Of a DNA stretch of 64,000 nucleotides, positions 7,214-16,298 are shown piece after piece (the stretch's first letter is position 1; each line of letters begins with the position of its first letter). Source of the stretch: Chitinophaga sp. SYP-B3965. Its GTDB lineage: Bacteria; Bacteroidota; Bacteroidia; Chitinophagales; Chitinophagaceae. Below the pieces are notes generated by a model, which was not told the DNA's origin, did no database searches, and worked only from the letters and a program-made list of their open reading frames with translations. Position numbers and translations under genes: made by a program. The stretch spans positions 124,001-188,000 of the forward strand of contig NZ_WJFD01000005.1 of the NCBI RefSeq assembly GCF_009647655.1, given 5' to 3'.

Positions 7214-8653
7214 ATGCCTTCCACATTCAAGACCCCCGGTGTTTATGTGATTGAGGAATCTAAATTCCCGCCTTCCGTAGCACAAGTGGAGACTGCCATT
7301 CCTGCCTTTATCGGGTACACGGAAAAGGCTACCCGGCTTATCACAGATGATCTCCGGGCAACACCTACCCGTATCACTTCCCTGCTGGATTATGAAAGCC
7401 TTTTCGGCGGTCCTCAAACAGAGGACAGCTTTGAAGTGACCCTCACAGAAGACCTGGACGCCGATGGCAAACTGCTGGGCATGAATGCCACTGCGGTGTT
7501 GCTCAATACCCTGGCAGATCCCCGTTCCAAACACAATATGTACTATGCTTTGCAAATGTACTTTGGCAACGGCGGCGGCCCCTGTTACATTGTTTCTGTA
7601 GGAGCATACCTGGCACTGGGTACAGCACCTGCTGCACCTGCATTGACCAGCGGCCTCGCAGTACTGGCAACAGTGGATGAACCTACATTGATCATCTTCC
7701 CTGAAGGCCCCAATATGAGCACCCCTGCATTGTATTACACACTGCAACAGGCTTCCCTGGATCAGTGTAATCTTCTGCAGGACAGGTTTGCGATCATTGA
7801 CCTGTATCAGAACAGCGATACCAACACCAATAACGTAGATCACTTCCGCACAAACGGCCCTGCCAATAACCTGAAGTATGGTGCCGCTTATTACCCTAAC
7901 CTCGTTACTACACTGCCTTACAAGGTGAATGAAGCCAACGTGGTAGTGAATCATACCATTATCACAGATGGTGTGGCGGCGGCACCGGTAGTGTTCTCTT
8001 TAACAGATACACCGGAGAAAAAGAAAACCATCCAGTACGCCAAAGTAATGGAAGCCATTGGTACGATCACCGTAGAACTGCCACCCAGCTCAGCTGTGGC
8101 GGGTATCTATGCCAGTGTGGATTCCAACCGCGGTGTATGGAAAGCACCTGCCAATGTGGGCATTAACTACATCGTGAAACTGGCTAAACAGTTAACGGAC
8201 GATGATAATGGTTACATGAACATCGATCCTACTGCAGGTAAATCCGTGAACGCTATCCGTGCATTCACCGGAAAAGGTACGCTGGTATGGGGTGCACGCA
8301 CATTAGCCGGTAATGATAATGAATGGCGTTATGTTTCTGTTCGCCGCTTCTTCAACATGGTAGAAGAAAGTTGTAAGAAAGCAAGCGGCCAGTTTGTGTT
8401 TGAACCAAATGATGCAAACACGTGGACGAAAGTACGCGCCATGATCTCCAACTTCCTCACTGTTCTCTGGCGCCAGGGCGCATTGGCAGGAGCCAAACCC
8501 GAGCACGCATTTTATGTGGCCTGCGGTATTGGTACTACCATGACTGCACTGGATATACTGGAAGGACGTATGAATGTAGAGATCGGTATGGCAGCTGTTC
8601 GCCCCGCGGAATTCATCATTCTGAAGTTCTCTCATAAAATGCAGGAATCATAG
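7214..8653 (+). CDS. Contractile tail sheath protein (Pvc2/Afp2-like)
   Basis: 479 aa. N-terminus FKTPGVYVIEESKFPPSV followed by VETAIPAFIGYTEKA is the classic sheath start of phage and eCIS sheaths. The C-terminal half contains the conserved sheath core: NRGVWKAPANV, NAIRAFTGKGTLVWGARTLA, EWRYVSVRRFFNMVEESCKK, FVFEPNDANTWTKVRAMISN, and the ending EIGMAAVRPAEFIILKFSHK. In the particle it forms the contractile outer cylinder. Afp and PVC encode three sheath paralogues; only this one is present here. It is preceded by a 30-base gap and followed by the tube genes. Confidence 0.96.
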   Translation: MPSTFKTPGVYVIEESKFPPSVAQVETAIPAFIGYTEKATRLITDDLRATPTRITSLLDYESLFGGPQTEDSFEVTLTEDLDADGKLLGMNATAVLLNTLADPRSKHNMYYALQMYFGNGGGPCYIVSVGAYLALGTAPAAPALTSGLAVLATVDEPTLIIFPEGPNMSTPALYYTLQQASLDQCNLLQDRFAIIDLYQNSDTNTNNVDHFRTNGPANNLKYGAAYYPNLVTTLPYKVNEANVVVNHTIITDGVAAAPVVFSLTDTPEKKKTIQYAKVMEAIGTITVELPPSSAVAGIYASVDSNRGVWKAPANVGINYIVKLAKQLTDDDNGYMNIDPTAGKSVNAIRAFTGKGTLVWGARTLAGNDNEWRYVSVRRFFNMVEESCKKASGQFVFEPNDANTWTKVRAMISNFLTVLWRQGALAGAKPEHAFYVACGIGTTMTALDILEGRMNVEIGMAAVRPAEFIILKFSHKMQES

Positions 8654-8684
8654 TAGTTCATCCAAACATTAAAAACCTCATAAA

Positions 8685-9116
8685 ATGGCAAATTATCCAT
8701 TACCTAAATTCCACTTCAGAGTGGAATGGGCTGGTTCGAATATCGGTTTTACGGAAGTAAGCGGCCTGGACAAAAGTCTGGAAGTAATTGAGTACCGTGA
8801 TGGTGCAAGCCCTGAGTATCACAAGATCAAGATGCCGGGCATGCAGAAGTTCTCCAACATCACCCTCAAACGCGGCACTTTCAAAGGTGATAATGATTTT
8901 TATAAATGGTTGAAGACCGTAAGTCTGAATACCATTGAACGCAGAGATATCACTATCTCCCTGCTCAATGAAAATCATGAACCGGTATTGAACTGGCTGA
9001 TCAAAAATGCGTGGCCGGTGAAAGTACAATCCACCGATCTGAAAGCAGATGGCAACGAAGTGGCCATTGAAACGCTGGAACTGGCACACGAAGGTCTGGA
9101 AGTTGAAATACCCTGA
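8685..9116 (+). CDS. Inner tube protein 1 (T4 gp19 / Pvc1-like)
   Basis: 143 aa, the normal size of the phage-tail-tube (gp19, DUF2184-unrelated, Hcp-fold) family. The diagnostic pattern is FHFRVEWAGSNIGFTEVSGL near the N-terminus, then KMPGMQKFSNITLKRGTFKG, WLKTVSLNTIERRDITISLL and the ending LKADGNEVAIETLELAHEGL. In eCIS particles hexamers of this protein stack into the delivery tube that holds the cargo. It ends two bases before the next gene, so the two tube genes are translationally close. Confidence 0.95.
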   Translation: MANYPLPKFHFRVEWAGSNIGFTEVSGLDKSLEVIEYRDGASPEYHKIKMPGMQKFSNITLKRGTFKGDNDFYKWLKTVSLNTIERRDITISLLNENHEPVLNWLIKNAWPVKVQSTDLKADGNEVAIETLELAHEGLEVEIP

Positions 9117-9118
9117 TC

Positions 9119-9625
9119 ATGGCTTTATTGAATTTTGAATACCCGATGGTGGGGTACCACTTCCTGGTACTGTTTGAACTATTCCCGCAAACGCCTGTAG
9201 ATGTGCGTTTCAGGGAAGTGACCGGCCTCTCTGTTTCTATGCTCACGGAAAGTGTGAAGGAAGGAGGAGAGAACCGATTTGAACATAAACTACCCACCCG
9301 GTCGTCTTATTCCGATGTAACACTCAAGCGGGGCCTGTTTAACACAGCCCTGCTTACTGAGTGGTGCCGGCAGGCGATCGAGAACTATGATTTCAAACCC
9401 GTAAATGTGTTGATCACCTTACAGGATGAAAACCATGTTCCGGTTTTCGGATGGTACCTGATCAACGCATTCCCGGTAAAATGGGAAGTAACAGGCCTCA
9501 ATGCAGAAGCCAGCCAGATAGCCGTGGAAACCCTGGTCTTAAGTTATAATTACTTCAAGATCATTTCCCCGATATCCCTGGCCGCAGGTATTGCAGGCAG
9601 CTTCTCTGCAAGTGTTAGTCTTTAA
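9119..9625 (+). CDS. Inner tube protein 2 (T4 gp19 / Pvc5-like)
   Basis: 168 aa paralogue of the preceding tube protein: YHFLVLFELFPQTPVDVRFR, VTGLSVSMLTESVKEGG, SYSDVTLKRGLFNTALLTEW, DENHVPVFGWYLINAFPVKW and LNAEASQIAVETLVLSYNYF correspond segment by segment. The longer C-terminal tail (SPISLAAGIAGSFSASVSL) is absent from copy 1. In Afp/PVC the variant tube proteins (Afp5, Pvc5) sit at the tube-baseplate junction. That role fits the gene order here but is an inference. Confidence 0.93.
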   Translation: MALLNFEYPMVGYHFLVLFELFPQTPVDVRFREVTGLSVSMLTESVKEGGENRFEHKLPTRSSYSDVTLKRGLFNTALLTEWCRQAIENYDFKPVNVLITLQDENHVPVFGWYLINAFPVKWEVTGLNAEASQIAVETLVLSYNYFKIISPISLAAGIAGSFSASVSL

Positions 9626-9642
9626 TTTGTAATTAACCTCAT

Positions 9643-9807
9643 ATGCCTGTTATCATCCAGGAAATACACATCACGGCAGAAGTAGGTTCTCAGTCATCCG
9701 CACAAAGCGAAGGAGCACCAGCAGCACCTGCCATGCCGCAGGCTGATATCGTAGCCGTTTGTGTGGAAGAAGTGTTGCGCATTATTCATGAAAAAGCAGA
9801 ACGATAA
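9643..9807 (+). CDS. DUF5908-type small eCIS protein (Pvc6-like)
   Basis: 54-aa reading frame from the ATG at 9643: MPVIIQEIHITAEVGS, then a low-complexity Ala/Pro/Ser linker, then a C-terminal helix ADIVAVCVEEVLRIIHEKAE. This strand-linker-helix arrangement and the position between tube and LysM genes match the small DUF5908 proteins found in eCIS loci (position of Afp6/Pvc6). It ends three bases before the next ATG. The molecular role of the family is not established. Confidence 0.75.
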   Translation: MPVIIQEIHITAEVGSQSSAQSEGAPAAPAMPQADIVAVCVEEVLRIIHEKAER

Positions 9808-9810
9808 GTT

Positions 9811-10527
9811 ATGTTTGACGAAGGTACACTGGCCAAAATGCGGATCATTCCGTGCATAGATGCCAGCTATACGGAAGAACCGGGAGCTGATCCCTTTATC
9901 GTGCAGGTAAACCCTGACACCTATACACTCGCGCACAGCATTGTTTACAATGATGCTGCCGCACAGGGTAACAGTAAGGCGCAATTACAATTCAACCGCA
10001 TTACACCACAGCAGCTGGATTTTGATTTCCTCTTTGATGGCACCGGTGTGATCAGCCAGGGTGGCGGTTTACTGAAGATCGCCAGTTTGTTTGGCGGCGG
10101 AGAAGAAATGGTAGTGGCAGATGAGATTGAGAAATTGAAACAGGTGGTGCTGAACTATTCAGGAGATATTCATGAACCGCGTTATGTAAAACTCTCCTGG
10201 GGTGCGCTGCTTTTTAAATGCCGCCTCACCAGCCTGAGGGTACAATACAAATTATTCAAACCGGATGGCACACCCTTGCGCGCAGTAGCGAAATGCAGCT
10301 TCCGGGAAAGTGTGGAGCCCACCCGCAGGGAAGCGGAAGAAGGCAACAATTCTCCGGACCTTACGCACGTGCGTGTAGTGAAAGAAGGAGATACACTGCC
10401 GCTGATGACGTACCGCATTTACGGTGATTCCAAATATTACCTGGAAGTAGCCAAAGCCAATGGCCTGGTTAATTTCAGAGACCTGAAAGCAGGTCAGCAG
10501 ATCTTTTTTCCACCTATAGCAAAATAA
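9811..10527 (+). CDS. eCIS hub/baseplate LysM protein (Pvc7-like)
   Basis: 238 aa. The N-terminus DEGTLAKMRIIPCIDA and the following PFIVQVNPDTYTLAHSIVYN match the CIS 'tube-baseplate' protein family. A LysM module forms the C-terminus: VVKEGDTLPLMTYRIYGDSK, then YLEVAKANGLVNFRDLKAGQ and the final QIFFPP. In phages (gp53/gpX-like) and Afp7/Pvc7 this protein joins the tube to the spike hub. It lies directly upstream of the spike gene, 6 bases apart. Confidence 0.9.
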   Translation: MFDEGTLAKMRIIPCIDASYTEEPGADPFIVQVNPDTYTLAHSIVYNDAAAQGNSKAQLQFNRITPQQLDFDFLFDGTGVISQGGGLLKIASLFGGGEEMVVADEIEKLKQVVLNYSGDIHEPRYVKLSWGALLFKCRLTSLRVQYKLFKPDGTPLRAVAKCSFRESVEPTRREAEEGNNSPDLTHVRVVKEGDTLPLMTYRIYGDSKYYLEVAKANGLVNFRDLKAGQQIFFPPIAK

Positions 10528-10533
10528 CAGAAA

Positions 10534-12276
10534 GTGCCCCAGAGCAGAACATTACCGATCGAAAACGCTACGCTTGTTTCATTCGTCATCAAGGTGAACG
10601 GATCGGAGATCTCAAGTACCTATGTGGTAACGCACCTGTCCGTGTATAAGGAAGCCAACCGTTTACCGCGTGCTGTAGTGAATATCCTGGATGGCAGTGC
10701 TGCTGAGAGTGATTTTCCTGTAAGTAATGAAGACGTATTTATACCGGGTAATGAAATAGAGATACAAGCCGGATACAATGCTACGAACGAAACGATCTTT
10801 AAAGGACTGATCGTGAAACATAGTTTAAAGATCAGGGGAGACAGATCGCCGGAATTAAGTATAGAATGCCTGGATAAGGCAGCGAAACTTACCCTCACCC
10901 GCAAGAATAAATATTATGCGGAGATGAAGGATAGCGAAGTGATAGAAGAGCTGGCTTCCGCTGCCTCACTGGAAACAGATGTGGAAGCTACCACGGTGAA
11001 ACACAAAGAACTGGTGCAGTACTATTGTACGGATTGGGATTTTATGATCACGCGTGCAGAATCTAATGGCAAACTTTGTTTTGTGGAGGATGGCAAGTTC
11101 GTTGTGAAGAAACCGGATCTGAGCCAGGCTGCTGTATTGAACCTGCTATTCGGTGCTACCATCCTGGAACTGGATGCAGAAATGGATGCGCGTTACCAGG
11201 TAACAGGCGTAGAAACAGTTGGATGGGACCCTGCGGAACAACGACTAATCACCACTACCGGGTCAGAACCCGGCCTTGCAGAACAAGGAAATATCAGCAG
11301 CAGTGATCTCGCAGATGTATTTAAAACAGACCCTTATCATTTACAGCATGCAGGCAGTATGCCGGAAGATGAATTGCAGGCCTGGGCCGATGCGCAGTTA
11401 CTAAAGAACAGGCTCGCCAAGATACGCGGCCGGGCCAGGCTCATGGGTAACGCCCTTGTGAAACCAGGTGTGGTGGTAGAGCTGGGTGGTGTTGGCGAAC
11501 GCTTTAATGGCAAGGTATATGTTACCGGCGTACGGCATGAATTACAGGACGGCAGATGGAACATGGATATCCAGTTTGGCCTGGCGCCGCAATGGTTTGC
11601 CACGCAACCGGATGTTACACATGCTTCCGCCAGCGCTGTGATCCCCGGCATCAAAGGGTTACATACTGGTATTGTTACAGACCTCGAAGATCCCGATGGC
11701 GGATTCCGGGTGAAAGTAAAACTCCCTGAAATTTCCGCAGATGAGGAAGGTACCTGGGCAAGGATGGCTTCCTTTTATGCAGGTAACAACCGCACCGCTT
11801 TCTTCCGGCCGGAGATAGATGATGAAGTGATCGTAGGTTTCCTGCATGAAGATCCCAATTTTCCGGTGATCCTGGGTTCTTTGCACAGTGCAAGGAACAC
11901 ATCGCCGGAAGAACATTCCAATGACAACTTCAAGAAAATAATCTTTACCGCCAGTGAATTGAAAATGACGTTTGATGATGAAAAGAAATCTTTCACCGTT
12001 GAAACGCCGGGCGGCAAAAAGATCTCAATAGATGATGATGCAAAGATCATCAAAGTGGAAGATGAGAACGGCAATAAAATGACGATGGAATCTTCCGCCA
12101 TTAAGATTGAATCTGCAGGAGACCTGGAGCTGAAAGCTGCCGGAGAAATTAAACTCACCGCACCCAATATTACCATCAAAGCAGATGCAGCAGTGGAAGT
12201 GGATGGGGGCGGATCCGCCAAAGTGGGCAGCAGTGGTACCTGCACGATCAAAGGTTCATTAGTACAGATCAATTAA
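10534..12276 (+). CDS. VgrG-like central spike protein (gp27-gp5 fusion, Pvc8-like)
   Basis: 580 aa with a GTG start at 10534. Residues ~1-340 are the phage late control D/gp27-like hub (FVIKVNGSEISSTYVVTHLS, then KAAKLTLTRKNKYYAEMKDS). Residues ~370-450 form the gp5 OB-fold (GIVTDLEDPDGGFRVKVKLP, then WARMASFYAGNNRTAFFRPE and VIVGFLHEDPNFPVILGSLH). The tail from ~465 is a repetitive beta-helix needle rich in Lys/Asp alternation (VETPGGKKISIDDDAKIIKV, then ESAGDLELKAAGEIKLTAPN). The trimer forms the piercing spike onto which the PAAR tip is placed. There is no C-terminal enzymatic extension, so it is not an evolved VgrG. Confidence 0.95.
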   Translation: MPQSRTLPIENATLVSFVIKVNGSEISSTYVVTHLSVYKEANRLPRAVVNILDGSAAESDFPVSNEDVFIPGNEIEIQAGYNATNETIFKGLIVKHSLKIRGDRSPELSIECLDKAAKLTLTRKNKYYAEMKDSEVIEELASAASLETDVEATTVKHKELVQYYCTDWDFMITRAESNGKLCFVEDGKFVVKKPDLSQAAVLNLLFGATILELDAEMDARYQVTGVETVGWDPAEQRLITTTGSEPGLAEQGNISSSDLADVFKTDPYHLQHAGSMPEDELQAWADAQLLKNRLAKIRGRARLMGNALVKPGVVVELGGVGERFNGKVYVTGVRHELQDGRWNMDIQFGLAPQWFATQPDVTHASASAVIPGIKGLHTGIVTDLEDPDGGFRVKVKLPEISADEEGTWARMASFYAGNNRTAFFRPEIDDEVIVGFLHEDPNFPVILGSLHSARNTSPEEHSNDNFKKIIFTASELKMTFDDEKKSFTVETPGGKKISIDDDAKIIKVEDENGNKMTMESSAIKIESAGDLELKAAGEIKLTAPNITIKADAAVEVDGGGSAKVGSSGTCTIKGSLVQIN

Positions 12277-12286
12277 ATCATAAATA

Positions 12287-12577
12287 ATGGGACAGCCCGC
12301 AGCAAGAGTATTTGATATGCATGTTTGCCCGATGGTGACCGGAACGGTTCCTCATGTGGGAGGCCCCATCCTGCCGTCAGGATGCCCTACTGTACTGATC
12401 GGTGGCATGGCTGCAGCAAGAGTAGGAGACATGGCTGTTTGCACCGGCCCGCCGGATGTCATTTCCGCAGGATCAGGCTCTGTACTGATCGGTGGCATGC
12501 CGGCAGCCAGGCTGGGAGATTCCATGGCACATGGCGGCACTATTACTTTAGGATGTTTTACCGTTTTGATAGGATAA
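12287..12577 (+). CDS. PAAR-repeat spike tip protein (Pvc10-like)
   Basis: 96 aa, a bare PAAR domain. It opens with PAARVFDMHVCPMVTG, and the segments TVLIGGMAAARVGD and SVLIGGMPAARLGD repeat the PAAR signature, with a third TVLIG at the end. Cys and His residues (HVCP, VCTGP, MAHGG, LGCF) can supply the zinc site that closes the cone. The protein sharpens the VgrG-like spike. It has no toxin extension. The gene follows the spike gene after 10 bases. Confidence 0.96.
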   Translation: MGQPAARVFDMHVCPMVTGTVPHVGGPILPSGCPTVLIGGMAAARVGDMAVCTGPPDVISAGSGSVLIGGMPAARLGDSMAHGGTITLGCFTVLIG

Positions 12578-12596
12578 TATTTAAAACCCCAATAGC

Positions 12597-13031
12597 ATGA
12601 ACAAACCTTTTCTCGGCAGGGGATGGAGCTTCCCCCCGGTATTTGAAAAAGGCACCCAGCAGGTGAAAATGCTCGAAGGTGAGGAAGACATTCACAGCAG
12701 CCTGGATGTATTACTTTCTACCATGCTGGGAGAAAGAGTAATGCAGCCACGTTTTGGATGTGATATGAAAGACCTGCTGTTTGAATCTGTTAATGTGAGC
12801 CTCAAATCTATCATGGTAGACCGTGTGAAAACGGCACTGCTGTATTATGAACCCCGTATAGAAGTTTTGAAGATAGATCTGAAAGCAGAGCGTGAACTGG
12901 AAGGAATGATCCAGATCGAAGTGGAATACAAAGTGCGTACCACCAATAACCGGATGAACTATGTATTCCCCTTCTACAGGATTGAAGGCACTGAGATCAA
13001 AAACACTACCCCAATAGAAAAAACCGCGTAG
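12597..13031 (+). CDS. Baseplate wedge protein, gp25/GPW family (Pvc9-like)
   Basis: 144 aa. The gp25 lysozyme-like wedge signature is clear: KMLEGEEDIHSSLDVLLSTM, then LGERVMQPRFGCDMKDLLFE and IMVDRVKTALLYYEPRIEVL. This small protein anchors the first sheath ring and holds the wedge together. It is followed after three bases by the first large baseplate gene. Confidence 0.95.
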   Translation: MNKPFLGRGWSFPPVFEKGTQQVKMLEGEEDIHSSLDVLLSTMLGERVMQPRFGCDMKDLLFESVNVSLKSIMVDRVKTALLYYEPRIEVLKIDLKAERELEGMIQIEVEYKVRTTNNRMNYVFPFYRIEGTEIKNTTPIEKTA

Positions 13032-13034
13032 AAG

Positions 13035-16000
13035 ATGACCCCACACATCAATGTTCATTTAAGGGACGGCGCCAGCCAGTTGCAACGCCTGATGGCAGAG
13101 TTGCAGGATGGGTTCGTGAAAGTAGATGAACGGACCCTGGAAGAGCTGCTGGCGTTTGCTAAACAATACGCAAAATCTGTATTGTACTTTGATCATCTGC
13201 CGCCGAATGTGAATAAAGCGAATGGCGACTGGGCCGATTTCTTCAACTTCGATACTAAACAATTACTGGAACAATTGTCCACGCGGGATAATATTGAACC
13301 CCACCTCGCATTATACCTTACTTTCCTTCAACTCATACAAACCTTACAGGAACAGGCCAATGGTTTCACGCAGAACCACCTGGATTTTTATTACCGCAAT
13401 GTGCTGAACCTGCAACCGCTGAAAGGCCGGGCAGATGAAGTGCATGTAGTGTTTGAACTGGCCCGTACGGCCACAGAACAATTCCTGGCGGCCGGCACCA
13501 CCCTGGACGGCGGGAAAGACGACACCGGCACCAAACGCATTTACAAACTGGATAACGACATCGTTATCAATACCGCCACTATTACTGATCTCCGTTCCTC
13601 TTATGTACCGGAAGACAGGATAGATGAAGTGCATTACGCCACCGTGGCTAACAGCATAGACGGCCTTGGCGGTAAACTGCCGCCGGAAGATCCCTCCTGG
13701 TCTGCCTTTGGCAGGGAAGCGGATGCAGATAAGAAATTGCCGGCATTACCGGTTCAGAAAACCGGCTTTGCTTTGGCTTCCCAGGTATTGGAAATGAAGG
13801 AGGGAGATCGCATTGTAACGGTAGAGATCTTGCTGGCAGTAGACAGCAGCTTTAACCTTACAGATGCCAATAAATTAGGCGCCAATGCACTGGAAATATT
13901 TTATAGCGGAGAGAAAGGCTGGATAGGCCCTAATGCGGCTACACTGAAATTCTCTGCTGTTACCGGCAATGCGCAGCAAATTAAAATGGAGATATCAGAT
14001 GGCGGCCTGAATAAATCAGTGCCTGCTGTAACAGCTTATAACGCTGCCTTATTAGGCAAAGACTTCAACACGCAACAACCTTTAATGCAGGTATTGTTCA
14101 CCCAAACCACTTCCGGCAAACTGCGCAAGATGCTGCTGAAGTCTACCGTCGTGAACACACGGATGAAAGTAGCCGTGAATGGCGTAACCACTTTGCAATT
14201 GCAGAATGATATGGGATTGCTGGACCCTAAAAAGGCTTTCATGCCCTTTGGCCCCATCCCCGTAAAAGGCGCTTCGTTCTATGTTGGCTATGAAGAAGTG
14301 TTGCAGAAGAATATCGATCAGTTCTCTTTTGATGTAAGCTGGCAGGGAGCGCCGGAAAGTTTCCGTGCGCATTATGATAATTACTTTGATTCAAATGGCA
14401 CCCCGAGGTTAGCCGCCTTCAAGATCAACATTGGCGATCGTATTACAGGAAGTGTGTTGAATGATAGTTTAGCAGCATCCAACAGTAATAACCCCATCAG
14501 CAATAATGATTACTTTTCAGCTAAGATCGCAGTGAAGGGGCAATCAAATAATATCAATACCAAACTATTTGGCAATAACGCAACAGAAGATGTGCGCTGG
14601 CCGTTGGGTGGAGCACCTGCTGTTACGAGTATTCCTTCCAGCTATAAAATACTGAGCAATACATTTAAGAGTTATTATACGGATCAGAAGCTGGTATTGG
14701 CCAGCCCTAATTTCTATTCTTACAGTAATGTGGGATTAGGGATCAGTACCTGGTGGAAGCTGCCGCTGCTGAACCTTGTGAATCCTGTTAAACCGGTTGA
14801 TACAACAAAAGGTTTTGCCCGGATCACTTTGGATAAAGACTTCTTCCATAAAAAGTACCCCGGTGTATTTGCTACGAAGATGCGGGAAGAAGCGGCGGAA
14901 GATGAACTGCCACTGGAACCGTATACCCCGCTGATCAAAACATTCTCCCTCAATTACACCGCTTCCACCGCTGTGGTGAATGTGAACGATACGAACTTCT
15001 CCACTTTTAATACCCGTGAGTTGCAATTCTTCCATGCAGATGTTTTTGGCGTGGCGGAACAACACGGTTATCTCAAAGATAATTTCAATAAGCTGCTCAA
15101 GCTGAACAGCACCAATGTGTTCCTCTTGCCGCAACATCCTGCAGGCGGTTCTTTTTACATCGGGCTGGATAAAGTGGAGTATGGCCAGAGTGTAAGTTGT
15201 TTATTCCAGCTGGCAGAAGGCAGTGCTGATCCGGAAGCGGATACGCAGGACATACAATGGAGTATCCTGTGCAGTAATGAATGGCGGAGCTTCAGGCCGG
15301 AAGAATTACTGATGGACCACACCAATCATCTCTTACGTTCAGGGATCATTAAATGGGCCATACCGGCAGAAGCCGCAAAAGATAATACCCTGTTCCCGGC
15401 CGGAAAACTCTGGATCCGCGGGCAGGTAAAGAACCCCAGGGCTGTGTGCCGCTTTATCCAGCTGCATACGCAGGCGGTGAAGGCCACCTTTGTACCGGGC
15501 ACCGGTACTACGGTGATGAATGTACTGGCAGCGGGTACCATTTCCAAACTCACAGAGAAGCTGGCTTCCATTAAGAAAGTAGAGCAACCTTATGGCTCGG
15601 ATAACGGACAGCTGCCTGAAGGTAATGTAGCATTTGAAACACGCATCAGTGAAAGGCTGCGGCATAAGCAACGTGCGGTGATGGTGTGGGATTATGAAAG
15701 AATGGTGTTGCAGCAGTTCCCGGAAGTATATAAAGTGAAATGTTTGCAGCATAGTGGTGCAGGTACTGATTCCTGCTGTGCCGGCCAGTCGCCGGGGCAT
15801 GTGGCTATTATTGTGGTGCCGGACCTCCGTAACAGGAATGCGATCAATCCGCTGGAACCTAAAGTGAGCAAAGATACGCTGGTAAGCATCCAGGATTATT
15901 TACAGGCGCATACCGGCTTGTTTGTAACCGTGCATGCAGAGAACCCGCATTATGAAAAGGTGATCCTTGATTTTAAGGTGCGCTTTAAAACCCTTGGTGA

Positions 16001-16298
16001 TACCGGTTATTATAAGAAGTTACTGAACGAAGAGATCAAACAGTTCCTGAGCCCATGGGCATTTTCCGGTACGCAGGATATTTCCTTTGGTGGTTCCGCA
16101 CGTAAGAGTGTGCTGCTCAATTTTATTGACGGCAGGGATTATGTGGATTTTGTGACGGACTGCAATATGTACCACCAGGTAGGTAATAAGAAGAGCGGAA
16201 ATGTAAATGAGATCATTGTATCAGATCCCAGGGCCATCCTGGTATCCGGTAACGCGCATACTATCAACGATTACACGCTACAAGACGTTTGCAAATGA
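13035..16298 (+). CDS. Large baseplate protein 1 (baseplate J/gp6-like, Pvc11-like)
   Basis: 1087 aa. By gene order (between gp25 and a second large wedge protein) and sequence this is the Afp11/Pvc11 counterpart. The N-terminus MTPHINVHLRDGASQLQRLM is followed by family-typical WADFFNFDTKQLLEQLSTRD and LDFYYRNVLNLQPLKGRADE. The C-terminal part VRFKTLGDTGYYKKLLNEEI, then FLSPWAFSGTQDISFGGSAR matches the J-like end domain ('L...I..FLSPW'). It is larger than the usual member, mainly through a long central beta-rich insert. It overlaps the next gene by 4 bases (ATGA), indicating translational coupling. Confidence 0.88.
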   Translation: MTPHINVHLRDGASQLQRLMAELQDGFVKVDERTLEELLAFAKQYAKSVLYFDHLPPNVNKANGDWADFFNFDTKQLLEQLSTRDNIEPHLALYLTFLQLIQTLQEQANGFTQNHLDFYYRNVLNLQPLKGRADEVHVVFELARTATEQFLAAGTTLDGGKDDTGTKRIYKLDNDIVINTATITDLRSSYVPEDRIDEVHYATVANSIDGLGGKLPPEDPSWSAFGREADADKKLPALPVQKTGFALASQVLEMKEGDRIVTVEILLAVDSSFNLTDANKLGANALEIFYSGEKGWIGPNAATLKFSAVTGNAQQIKMEISDGGLNKSVPAVTAYNAALLGKDFNTQQPLMQVLFTQTTSGKLRKMLLKSTVVNTRMKVAVNGVTTLQLQNDMGLLDPKKAFMPFGPIPVKGASFYVGYEEVLQKNIDQFSFDVSWQGAPESFRAHYDNYFDSNGTPRLAAFKINIGDRITGSVLNDSLAASNSNNPISNNDYFSAKIAVKGQSNNINTKLFGNNATEDVRWPLGGAPAVTSIPSSYKILSNTFKSYYTDQKLVLASPNFYSYSNVGLGISTWWKLPLLNLVNPVKPVDTTKGFARITLDKDFFHKKYPGVFATKMREEAAEDELPLEPYTPLIKTFSLNYTASTAVVNVNDTNFSTFNTRELQFFHADVFGVAEQHGYLKDNFNKLLKLNSTNVFLLPQHPAGGSFYIGLDKVEYGQSVSCLFQLAEGSADPEADTQDIQWSILCSNEWRSFRPEELLMDHTNHLLRSGIIKWAIPAEAAKDNTLFPAGKLWIRGQVKNPRAVCRFIQLHTQAVKATFVPGTGTTVMNVLAAGTISKLTEKLASIKKVEQPYGSDNGQLPEGNVAFETRISERLRHKQRAVMVWDYERMVLQQFPEVYKVKCLQHSGAGTDSCCAGQSPGHVAIIVVPDLRNRNAINPLEPKVSKDTLVSIQDYLQAHTGLFVTVHAENPHYEKVILDFKVRFKTLGDTGYYKKLLNEEIKQFLSPWAFSGTQDISFGGSARKSVLLNFIDGRDYVDFVTDCNMYHQVGNKKSGNVNEIIVSDPRAILVSGNAHTINDYTLQDVCK

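Noticed and set aside
7205-7954. 249-codon minus-strand reading frame opposite the sheath gene
   Set aside because: The plus-strand frame is an unmistakable tail sheath; the minus-strand product has no recognisable motif and is Cys/Gly-rich noise.
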